From Pseudomonas frederiksbergensis (GTDB lineage Bacteria > Pseudomonadota > Gammaproteobacteria > Pseudomonadales > Pseudomonadaceae): a stretch of DNA of 63,141 nt. The translations under genes were made by a program, and so were the position numbers. The stretch covers positions 1 to 63,141 of the forward strand of contig NZ_JAAUOE010000025.1 of NCBI RefSeq assembly GCF_017114915.1. Reading direction: 5' to 3'. The notes beneath the pieces were generated by a model that was not told where the DNA came from, did no database searches, and saw only the letters and a program-made list of their open reading frames with translations. Each line of letters begins with the position of its first letter. The first letter of the stretch is position 1. Shown here one piece after another: positions 34,601 to 42,148 of the stretch.

Positions 34601-35566
34601 TCAACTGACGACCCGCAGCGCTTTACCGCTGAAATAGGCCTGAGCGTTTTCCGTCAACTGGCCAACGATTCGCTGCCGCGCCTCGCGACTGCCCCAGGCG
34701 TTGTGGGGGGTGACGATCAGCCGTGGAATGTCCTGGGCCAGCAGCGGATTGCCCGCAGTCGGTGGCTCGACACTCAGCACGTCGGTAGCCGCGCCGCCTA
34801 AGTGGCCGTTGCGCAGGGCGTCGGCCAATGCTTGTTCGTCAATCAAACCGCCGCGCGCGGTATTGACCACGAAAGCACCGGGCTTCATCGAGGCCAGTTC
34901 ACGGGCACCGATGAAGTGGCGGGTGTGTTCGTTGAGCGGGCAATGCAGGGTCAGGGCGTCGATTTGCGGCAGCAGTTCATCCAGCGGCAAGCGATCCGGC
35001 CGGGCAGGGCGCCCCGGGATCTGCCCCAGCAAAACGCGCATGCCGAACGCTTCGGCCAGCCGCGCCACGGCACTGCCCAGTTCGCCGTGGCCGAGCAGAC
35101 CGAGGGTTTTGCCTTCCAGTTCGACGATCGGGTAATCCAGCAGGCAGAACTGTTTCGCCTGTTGCCAGCGACCTTCGGCGACGGCTTTTTGATAGTCACC
35201 CAGACGCGTCGCCAGGTTCAGCAACAACATGATCGTGTGTTGAGCCACCGACGGCGTGCCGTAACCCTGGCAATTGCAAACGGTGATCCCGTGGGCGCGG
35301 GCGGCGGCCAGATCGACGTTGTTGGTGCCGGTGGCGGTGATCAGAATCAACTTCAACTCGGGGCTGGCCGCCATGGCTGCCGCATCGATCAGGATTTTGT
35401 TGGTAATGGCGACGGTGGCACCTTTGAGGCGCTCGATCACTTGATCTGGTGTGGTCTGGGCGAACAGCTCCAAGTCGCTGAAGCACTCGCGCAGCGGGCT
35501 GAGGTCGAGGTCGCCGAGGTCCAGGGATGGATGGTCAAGGAAAACGGCGCGGCGAGAGTTCGTCAT
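34601..35566 (-). CDS. D-2-hydroxyacid dehydrogenase (glycerate/hydroxypyruvate type)
   Basis: A 321-residue NAD(P)-dependent dehydrogenase. The Rossmann motif is LGLLGHGELGSAVARLAEAFG near residue 145, the catalytic arginine is in VVNTARGGLIDEQAL, and the catalytic His is in VTPHNAWGSREARQR. This layout is that of glycerate dehydrogenase (HprA) and related enzymes. ATG 35566 is preferred to a TTG three bases earlier, with AAGG nine bases ahead. It diverges from the LysE-type exporter gene. Confidence 0.85.
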   Translation of the reverse strand: MTNSRRAVFLDHPSLDLGDLDLSPLRECFSDLELFAQTTPDQVIERLKGATVAITNKILIDAAAMAASPELKLILITATGTNNVDLAAARAHGITVCNCQGYGTPSVAQHTIMLLLNLATRLGDYQKAVAEGRWQQAKQFCLLDYPIVELEGKTLGLLGHGELGSAVARLAEAFGMRVLLGQIPGRPARPDRLPLDELLPQIDALTLHCPLNEHTRHFIGARELASMKPGAFVVNTARGGLIDEQALADALRNGHLGGAATDVLSVEPPTAGNPLLAQDIPRLIVTPHNAWGSREARQRIVGQLTENAQAYFSGKALRVVS

Positions 35567-35657
35567 CAACTGTACCTTTTGTGCATTGAACTGAAGGCGT
35601 AATCTGCCGAGCCTACCAGATGAAACAAGCAGTTACGCTTGGCCAAAAGGAGCCCCC

Positions 35658-36287
35658 ATGTACTGGACCGAGTTTTTGACCGTTGCCCTGATTCACCTGC
35701 TGGCCGTCGCCAGCCCCGGTCCGGACTTCGCCGTGGTGGTGCGTGAGAGCGTGACCCACGGTCGTCGTGCCGGGACCTGGACCGCGCTGGGCGTCGGCTC
35801 GGCGATTTTCCTGCACGTCGGTTATTCGCTGCTGGGGATCGGGCTGATCGTTTCCCAGTCGATCGTATTGTTCAACGCCTTGAAATGGGCCGCTGCCGCG
35901 TACCTGCTGTACATCGGCTTCAAGGCCCTGCGCGCACAACCGGCCAAACCTGCGGCTGACGACCTGCACCAGGAAGCGGGTGAGCGCACCGCTCGGGGCG
36001 CCTTCACTTCGGGGTTCGTGACCAATGGCCTGAACCCGAAAGCCACGCTGTTTTTCCTGTCGCTGTTCACCGTGGTGATCAACCCGCACACACCCTTGGC
36101 GGTACAGGCCGGTTACGGGGTTTATCTGGCCGCGGCAACGGCAGTCTGGTTCTGCCTGGTGGCGATGCTGTTCAGCCAGCAACGCGTGCGTGCCGGTTTC
36201 GCCCGCATGGGCCACTGGTTCGACCGGACCATGGGCGCGGTACTGATCGCCATCGGCGTGAAACTCGCGTTCACCGAGATGCATTGA
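35658..36287 (+). CDS. LysE/RhtB-family amino-acid exporter
   Basis: A 209-residue membrane protein with about six hydrophobic segments. Family signatures are LAVASPGPDFAVVVRESVTHGRRAGTWTALGVG at the N-terminus and FTSGFVTNGLNPKATLFFLSLF in the middle. RhtB-type members export threonine or homoserine; the substrate is not determined here. ATG 35658 follows AAAAGGAGCCCCC. Monocistronic. Confidence 0.88.
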   Translation: MYWTEFLTVALIHLLAVASPGPDFAVVVRESVTHGRRAGTWTALGVGSAIFLHVGYSLLGIGLIVSQSIVLFNALKWAAAAYLLYIGFKALRAQPAKPAADDLHQEAGERTARGAFTSGFVTNGLNPKATLFFLSLFTVVINPHTPLAVQAGYGVYLAAATAVWFCLVAMLFSQQRVRAGFARMGHWFDRTMGAVLIAIGVKLAFTEMH

Positions 36288-36473
36288 TCTCTCGAAACAG
36301 GCACAAAACCCCTACGGTCCATGTGATGGATCGCAAATTCCTGCAAGTGCTGGCGCAAAGCTAGCATTTGTACGGCTCTGCAAATCATACCTTTGGCTGA
36401 TTTGGCTGGCGTTCAAGGCCTCTAGAGTGCTTAGCTTTAGCAGCCAAGACTGTGCAGTCAAAAAGGGACTCTT

Positions 36474-38156
36474 ATGTTGCAGACTCGCGTTATTCCTCCC
36501 GCCGAGGGCGCTTACCAGTATCCGTTGTTGATTAAACGGCTGCTGATGTCCGGTGCCCGTTACGAAAAAACTCGCGAGATCATCTACCGCGACCAGTTGC
36601 GCTACAGCTATCCGACCCTGATCGAGCGGGTCGCGCGGTTGGCCAATGTGCTGACAGAGGCCGGCGTGAAGGCCGGGGATACCGTGGCGGTGATGGACTG
36701 GGACAGTCATCGCTACCTGGAATGCATGTTTGCCATCCCGATGATCGGCGCGGTGATTCACACCATTAACGTGCGCCTGTCACCGGAACAGATTCTCTAC
36801 ACCATGAACCACGCCGAGGACCGCTTTGTGCTGGTCAACAGCGAGTTCGTCGGGTTGTACAAGGCAATTGCCGGGCAACTGACCACGGTGGAGAAAACCC
36901 TGCTGCTGACCGATTTGCCGGAAAAGACTGCCGAGCTGCCGAACCTTATCGGCGAGTACGAGCAACTGCTGGCCGCCGCGAGCCCGCAGTACGACTTCGA
37001 AGACTTCGATGAAAACTCGGTGGCCACCACGTTCTACACCACCGGCACCACCGGTAACCCCAAAGGTGTGTATTTCACCCACCGGCAACTGGTGCTGCAC
37101 ACCATGGGCGTGGCGACCATCATGGGGGCCATCGACAGCGTGCGGCTGCTGGGCACCAACGACGTGTACATGCCGATCACCCCGATGTTCCATGTGCACG
37201 CCTGGGGCTTGCCGTATGTGGCGACCATGCTCGGGCTCAAGCAGGTCTATCCGGGCCGTTACGACCCCGAGTATCTGGTGGAGTTGTGGCGCAAGGAGAA
37301 GGTGAGCTTCTCCCACTGCGTGCCGACCATCCTGCAAATGGTCCTCAATGCCAAGGCGGCGCAAAACGTCGATTTCGGTGGCTGGAAAATCGTCATCGGC
37401 GGCAGTGCGCTCAACCATGCGCTATATGACGCCGCCAAGGCCAAGGGCATTCAACTGACCGCCGCTTACGGCATGTCGGAAACCGGGCCATTGGTATCCT
37501 GCGCCCACCTCAACGATGAACTGATGGCCGGCACCGAAGACGAACGCACCACCTACCGGATCAAGGCCGGTGTGCCGGGGCCGTTGGTCGAGGCGGCGAT
37601 CGTCGACACCGACGGCAATTTCCTGCCGGCCGATGGCGAGACTCAGGGCGAACTGGTGCTGCGCGCGCCGTGGCTCACCGAGGGTTATTTCAACGAACCG
37701 CAGAAGGGCGCCGAGCTCTGGGCCGGGGGCTGGCTGCACACAGGCGACGTGGCGACCCTGGACAGCATGGGTGTGATCGACATTCGCGACCGGATCAAGG
37801 ACGTGATCAAGACCGGCGGCGAGTGGATCTCCTCCCTGGACCTGGAAGACCTGATCAGTCGCCACCCGGCGGTACGCGAAGTCGCTGTAGTGGGTATCCC
37901 CGATCCACAGTGGGGCGAACGACCCTTTGCGCTGCTGGTGGTCCGCGAAGGGCATCAGATCGGGGCCAAGGAACTCAAGGAACACCTCAAGCCGTTCGTG
38001 GAGCAGGGGCACCTGAGCAAGTGGGCCATCCCGAGCCAGATCGCCATTGTTACTGAAATTCCCAAGACCAGCGTCGGCAAGCTCGACAAAAAGCGTATCC
38101 GCGTCGACATCACTCAATGGCAGGCCAACAACAGTACCTTCCTCTCGACGCTTTAA
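36474..38156 (+). CDS. Fatty-acid-CoA ligase (AlkK-type, ANL superfamily)
   Basis: Activates a medium- or long-chain fatty acid to acyl-CoA through an acyl-AMP. The 560-residue protein has the P-loop-like motif TTFYTTGTTGNPKGVYFTHRQL near residue 185, the A5 motif AAYGMSETGPLVS, the A7/A8 region GWLHTGDVATLDSMGVIDIRDRIKDVIKTGGEWIS, and the catalytic lysine in SVGKLDKKR. The AlkK type is indicated by overall similarity to medium-chain ligases. It precedes the DUF1302-DUF1329 pair and their regulator. Confidence 0.88.
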   Translation: MLQTRVIPPAEGAYQYPLLIKRLLMSGARYEKTREIIYRDQLRYSYPTLIERVARLANVLTEAGVKAGDTVAVMDWDSHRYLECMFAIPMIGAVIHTINVRLSPEQILYTMNHAEDRFVLVNSEFVGLYKAIAGQLTTVEKTLLLTDLPEKTAELPNLIGEYEQLLAAASPQYDFEDFDENSVATTFYTTGTTGNPKGVYFTHRQLVLHTMGVATIMGAIDSVRLLGTNDVYMPITPMFHVHAWGLPYVATMLGLKQVYPGRYDPEYLVELWRKEKVSFSHCVPTILQMVLNAKAAQNVDFGGWKIVIGGSALNHALYDAAKAKGIQLTAAYGMSETGPLVSCAHLNDELMAGTEDERTTYRIKAGVPGPLVEAAIVDTDGNFLPADGETQGELVLRAPWLTEGYFNEPQKGAELWAGGWLHTGDVATLDSMGVIDIRDRIKDVIKTGGEWISSLDLEDLISRHPAVREVAVVGIPDPQWGERPFALLVVREGHQIGAKELKEHLKPFVEQGHLSKWAIPSQIAIVTEIPKTSVGKLDKKRIRVDITQWQANNSTFLSTL

Positions 38157-38162
38157 GCGTCA

Positions 38163-38190
38163 TCTGGCGTGCCCGAAAGGGCGCGCCAGA
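38163..38190 (+). terminator. Hairpin with GAAA tetraloop after the acyl-CoA ligase gene
   Basis: TCTGGCGTGCCC pairs with GGGCGCGCCAGA (one G-T wobble) around GAAA. It starts seven bases after the ligase stop. There is no T-tract, so it may be a processing or stabilising structure or a Rho-dependent end rather than an intrinsic terminator. Confidence 0.5.
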
Positions 38191-38195
38191 GCCAC

Positions 38196-38214
38196 CAAGC
38201 AAGCGCTTGGCTTG
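38196..38214. promoter_or_regulatory. Operator-like near-palindrome (AAGCGCTT core)
   Basis: CAAGCAAGCGCTTGGCTTG is self-complementary except for one pair. This symmetry is typical of TetR-type operators of fatty-acid genes, but no TetR gene is in the cluster. It could control the DUF1302-DUF1329 transcript. Confidence 0.45.
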
Positions 38215-38490
38215 TGAAATCCGAATTTTCAGCCATCCTTGCCGTGCCGACATGTGTCGGACTGGCGAAAGGACTGTTCCAGAGTGGCCGGCAGCTGCAA
38301 ATCACACTTTAGAGGGATCAAGCACTACTACCTGCTGGCTATAGTCCGCTCAAGGATTTTTAAGAACGGAGCACACGCACAAAACGGGGCGATGCAACTT
38401 TGGAGTGACTTCGGACCGCCTGGCTTCCGGTCACCCACAGCGTTTTTAAAAGTACTCAGCCATAACAATAATGCACATGGAGTAGCGTCG

Positions 38491-40380
38491 ATGACATCAG
38501 TAAACCAGTTCTGGCGCCGGGCGAAACTGCCCCTGGCGGTCAGTCTTGCCTCTTCGCTCGCCGGGCCTGCATTCGGCGTCAGTTTCAACGTCGGTGAAAT
38601 CGAAGGTCAATTCGACTCATCCCTGTCGATCGGCGCCAGTTGGTCTACCCAGAGCCCCAACAAGAATCTTATCGGCGTCAATAACGGGGGCCATGGCCTG
38701 TCCCAGACGTCCGATGACGGTCACAACAACTTCAAGAGCGGTGAAACTTTCTCGAAGATCTTCAAGGGTATCCATGACCTTGAATTGAAATACGGCGACA
38801 CCGGCGTCTTCGTTCGGGGCAAATACTGGTATGACTTCGAACTCAAGGATGAAAGCCGCGAGTTCAAGGACATCAGCGACAGCAACCGCAAGGAAGGCGC
38901 CAAGTCCGCCGGCGGCCAGATCCTCGATGCCTTCGTCTACCACAACTACTCCATTGCCGATCAGCCGGGTTCCGTGCGCTTGGGCAAGCAGGTCGTGAGC
39001 TGGGGTGAAAGTACTTTCATCGGCGGTGGTATCAACTCGATCAACCCGATCGACGTGTCCGCGTTCCGTCGTCCAGGTGCCGAGGTCAAGGAAGGTCTGA
39101 TCCCGGTCAACATGTTCTACGTGTCCCAGAGCCTCACCGACAACCTGTCGGCCGAAGCCTTCTATCAACTGGAATGGGACCAGACCGTCGTCGATAACTG
39201 CGGCACCTTTTTCTCCCAGCCCGACATCATTGCCGACGGATGCGACAACAACCTGCGGGTGCTGAACAAGCGCTCGACCATTCCGGCCATCGCCCTGGGC
39301 CCATTGGCCGCGGCGGGCGTCGATGTCAACGAAGAAGGTGTGCTGGTGCGCCGTGGCCCCGACCGCGATGCGCGGGACAGCGGCCAGTGGGGCGCGTCCT
39401 TGAAGTACATGTTCGAACCGCTCGACACCGAGTTCGGCGCGTACTTCATGAACTACCACAGCCGCGCGCCGATCTTCAGCGCCACCGGTGCTCCGCAATC
39501 GATCTACAACGGCGTGGCGGCATTGCCGGCGGCGTTCCGCGCGCTGGGGCCACTGGTGGTCGCGGGTAACTCCCAGTACTTCGTCGAGTACCCGGAAGAC
39601 ATCCGCCTCTACGGCCTGAGCTTCTCCACCACCCTGCCTACCGGTACGGCGTGGAGCGGCGAAATCAGCTACCGTCCGAATGCGCCGGTGCAGCTCAACT
39701 CCACCGACATCCTGTTCGCCGGCGTTCGCCCATTGGGCGGCGCTCTGACCAACGCTTCGCTGCTTCCCGGCGTACCGGGTCAGGATCTGCACGGCTATCG
39801 CCGCAAGGAAATCACCCAGTTCCAGACCACCCTCACGCACTTCTTCGATCAGGTCATGGGCGCCAGCCGTATGACCCTGGTGGGCGAAGTGGGCGTGACC
39901 CATGTCGGCGGCCTGGAAAGCAGTTCGGAGATCCGTTATGGCCGTGACCCGGTCTATGGGCCTGGCGAACTGCCGTCCACCGGTGGCCTCGATACCTGTT
40001 CGGCGATCCTCAACACCAGCACCATCAACGGTGCCGGCGCCGGTGCCGCTACCAACAACCGCAGCCGCAATTGCGAAGACGAGGGCTTTACCACGGCGAT
40101 GTCGTGGGGTTATCGCGCTCGTGCCATCTGGGAATACAACGACGTCTTCGCGGGTGTGAACCTCAAGCCGAACGTGGCCTGGTCCCACGACGTGAGCGGT
40201 TACTCGCCTGGCCCTGGCGGCAACTTCGAGGAAGGTCGCAAAGCGGTGAGCCTGGGGCTCGATGCCGAATACCAGAACACCTACACCGCAAGCCTGGCGT
40301 ACACCAACTTCTTCGACGGCAAGTACACCACCGTGGATGACCGCGACTTCGTTGCGCTCAGCTTCGGCGTGAACTTCTAA
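38491..40380 (+). CDS. DUF1302-family outer-membrane protein
   Basis: A 629-residue protein with signal peptide (about residues 1-32, ending in AFG) and a beta-barrel-like body. It has many Tyr/Gly/Asn-rich amphipathic stretches (QVVSWGESTFIGGGINSINPIDV, YFMNYHSRAPIFSATG) and a terminal aromatic pattern ending FGVNF. Four cysteines are scattered in extracellular-type loops. The family co-occurs with DUF1329 and is proposed to handle hydrophobic substrates. ATG 38491 has GGAG nine bases upstream. Confidence 0.85.
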   Translation: MTSVNQFWRRAKLPLAVSLASSLAGPAFGVSFNVGEIEGQFDSSLSIGASWSTQSPNKNLIGVNNGGHGLSQTSDDGHNNFKSGETFSKIFKGIHDLELKYGDTGVFVRGKYWYDFELKDESREFKDISDSNRKEGAKSAGGQILDAFVYHNYSIADQPGSVRLGKQVVSWGESTFIGGGINSINPIDVSAFRRPGAEVKEGLIPVNMFYVSQSLTDNLSAEAFYQLEWDQTVVDNCGTFFSQPDIIADGCDNNLRVLNKRSTIPAIALGPLAAAGVDVNEEGVLVRRGPDRDARDSGQWGASLKYMFEPLDTEFGAYFMNYHSRAPIFSATGAPQSIYNGVAALPAAFRALGPLVVAGNSQYFVEYPEDIRLYGLSFSTTLPTGTAWSGEISYRPNAPVQLNSTDILFAGVRPLGGALTNASLLPGVPGQDLHGYRRKEITQFQTTLTHFFDQVMGASRMTLVGEVGVTHVGGLESSSEIRYGRDPVYGPGELPSTGGLDTCSAILNTSTINGAGAGAATNNRSRNCEDEGFTTAMSWGYRARAIWEYNDVFAGVNLKPNVAWSHDVSGYSPGPGGNFEEGRKAVSLGLDAEYQNTYTASLAYTNFFDGKYTTVDDRDFVALSFGVNF

Positions 40381-40408
40381 GCACTGTATTTTCAGGACGA
40401 ACACATTT

Positions 40409-41773
40409 ATGAAAATAACAAAGAGTCTGTTCCACGTTGGCGTTCTGGGGCTTTCGCTGCTGGCGACCAGTGTCATGGCAGCGGTCCCCGCGGCCGAAGC
40501 GGACAAGTTGGGCAAGAGCCTGACCCCGATGGGCGCCGAGATGGCGGGTAACGCCGATGGTTCGATCCCGGCCTGGAAACCCATGCCGAAAAACGCCGGT
40601 TCCGTGGACAGCAAGGGTTTCCTGGCTGATCCGTTCCCGAGTGAAAAACCGCTGTTCACCATCACCGCGCAGAACGTCGACCAGTACAAGGACAAGCTCG
40701 CGCCGGGTCAGTATGCGATGTTCAAGCGCTACCCGGAAACCTTCAAGATGCCGGTCTACCCGTCCCATCGCGGTGCCACCGTGCCGGATGACGTGTTTGC
40801 CTCCATCAAGAAGAACGCTACCAACACTAACCTGGTGTCCGGCGGCAACGGTCTGGAGAACTTTGAAACCGCGATCCCGTTCCCGATTCCGAAAAGCGGC
40901 GTTGAAGTCATCTGGAACCATATCACCCGTTATCGCGGCGGCAGTGTGACCCGTCTGTTAACCCAGGCCACACCGCAGCCGAACGGCTCGTTCAGCCTTG
41001 TGTACTTCGAGGACCAGTTCGTGTTCCGCGACAAGATGAAGGATTACGACCCGAAAAATCCGGGCAATATCCTGTTCTACTTCAAGCAGAAAGTGACCGC
41101 GCCGGCGCGTCTGGCCGGTGGTGTGCTGCTGGTACACGAAACCCTCGACCAGGTTAAAGAACCGCGTTCGGCGTGGGTCTACAATGCCGGGCAACGCCGT
41201 GTACGTCGTGCGCCGCAAGTGTCCTATGACGGGCCGGGTACCGCTGCCGACGGCCTGCGTACCTCTGACAACCTGGACATGTACAACGGTGCACCGGATC
41301 GCTACGACTGGAAACTCGAAGGCAAGAAAGAGATGTACATCGCCTCCAACAGCCACAAGCTCGATTCGCCACAGCTGAAGTACGCCGACATCATCAAGGC
41401 TGGTCACATCAATCAGGACCTGACTCGCTATGAACTGCGTCGGGTCTGGCATGTAGTCGCGACCCTGAAGGAAGGTCAGCGTCACATTTACGCCAAACGT
41501 GACTTCTACATCGACGAAGACACCTGGCAGGCGGCTGTGGTCGACCACTACGACGGTCGCGGGCAACTGTGGCGTGTCGCCGAGGCTCACTCCGAGAACT
41601 ACTACGACAAGCAAGTGCCGTGGTACGCCCTCGAAACCCTGTACGACCTGCAGTCGGGCCGCTACCTGGCGCTGGGCATGAAGAACGAAGAAAAGTCGGC
41701 GTATAACTTCGGCTTCACCGCTAGCACCGCCGACTTCACCCCGGCTGCTTTGCGTCAGGAAGGCGTTCGCTAA
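40409..41773 (+). CDS. DUF1329-family periplasmic/outer-membrane protein
   Basis: A 454-residue protein with a Sec signal (VGVLGLSLLATSVMAA) and the DUF1329 fold, reported as LolB-like. Visible are DKLGKSLTPMGAEMAGNADGSIPAW and later WVYNAGQRRVRRAPQVSYDGPG, a likely lipid-handling region. No lipobox is seen, unlike LolB. It starts 28 bases after the DUF1302 stop and ends at a strong terminator. It is probably a partner of DUF1302 in binding or transfer of a hydrophobic ligand. Confidence 0.87.
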   Translation: MKITKSLFHVGVLGLSLLATSVMAAVPAAEADKLGKSLTPMGAEMAGNADGSIPAWKPMPKNAGSVDSKGFLADPFPSEKPLFTITAQNVDQYKDKLAPGQYAMFKRYPETFKMPVYPSHRGATVPDDVFASIKKNATNTNLVSGGNGLENFETAIPFPIPKSGVEVIWNHITRYRGGSVTRLLTQATPQPNGSFSLVYFEDQFVFRDKMKDYDPKNPGNILFYFKQKVTAPARLAGGVLLVHETLDQVKEPRSAWVYNAGQRRVRRAPQVSYDGPGTAADGLRTSDNLDMYNGAPDRYDWKLEGKKEMYIASNSHKLDSPQLKYADIIKAGHINQDLTRYELRRVWHVVATLKEGQRHIYAKRDFYIDEDTWQAAVVDHYDGRGQLWRVAEAHSENYYDKQVPWYALETLYDLQSGRYLALGMKNEEKSAYNFGFTASTADFTPAALRQEGVR

Positions 41774-41801
41774 TACGTTGTAAATCGAGGCCGCATCCTC
41801 G

Positions 41802-41835
41802 AAAAACGCCCCGACTGGTTCGGGGCGTTTTTTTT
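41802..41835 (+). terminator. Rho-independent terminator after the DUF1329 gene
   Basis: AAAAACGCCCCG, ACTGGTT loop and CGGGGCGTTTTTTTT form a strong GC-rich stem with a T-run. It closes the DUF1302-DUF1329 transcript. Confidence 0.92.
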
Positions 41836-41855
41836 GGACGTTCATAAAGACCGTT

Positions 41856-42000
41856 GTAGCAGCTGCCGAGCCCGCGAGGCTGCGTTCGGCTGCGCAGCAG
41901 TCGTGAATCCGGCTGACGCGGTCTGCCTGATCTACCGCAAGTTATGGTTTTACGACTGCTGCGCAGCCGAACGCAGCCTCGCAGGCTCGGCAGCTGCTAC
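41856..42000. repeat. Long inverted repeat with 49-base arms
   Basis: Arms 41856-41904 and 41952-42000 are inverted copies with a single mismatch, around a 47-base spacer. The core TCGGCTGCGCAGCAGTCGT is shared with the element at 26669. This is the longest palindrome in the window and separates the DUF1329 terminator from the regulator gene. Confidence 0.85.
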
Positions 42001-42148
42001 TAGTCCGGCGTGGCTGTCCGGTTTACCGACACTTTTGTTCGTAGTCTTTTTGTAGCCATTTGTAGCAAGAACCTTCAATAGCTCTTCGTTTACCGCTAGG
42101 CTGCGGACATCTGCACGCCGCCATCAGCCTTTCAAACAAGAGCCGGCC

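Larger units (their letters stand above)
38157..38490. other. 334-base intergenic region upstream of the DUF1302 gene
   Basis: Holds a 12-base-pair hairpin with GAAA loop at 38163-38190 just after the ligase stop, a 19-base near-palindrome at 38196-38214, and a TATAGT box at 38340-38345 that could serve as a -10 for DUF1302-DUF1329. No gene is supported in it. Confidence 0.6.

Noticed and set aside
38617..40695. 692-residue frame on the minus strand
   Set aside because: Antisense to the DUF1302 gene. Typical long open frame opposite a G+C-rich gene; no signal, domain or ribosome-binding site.
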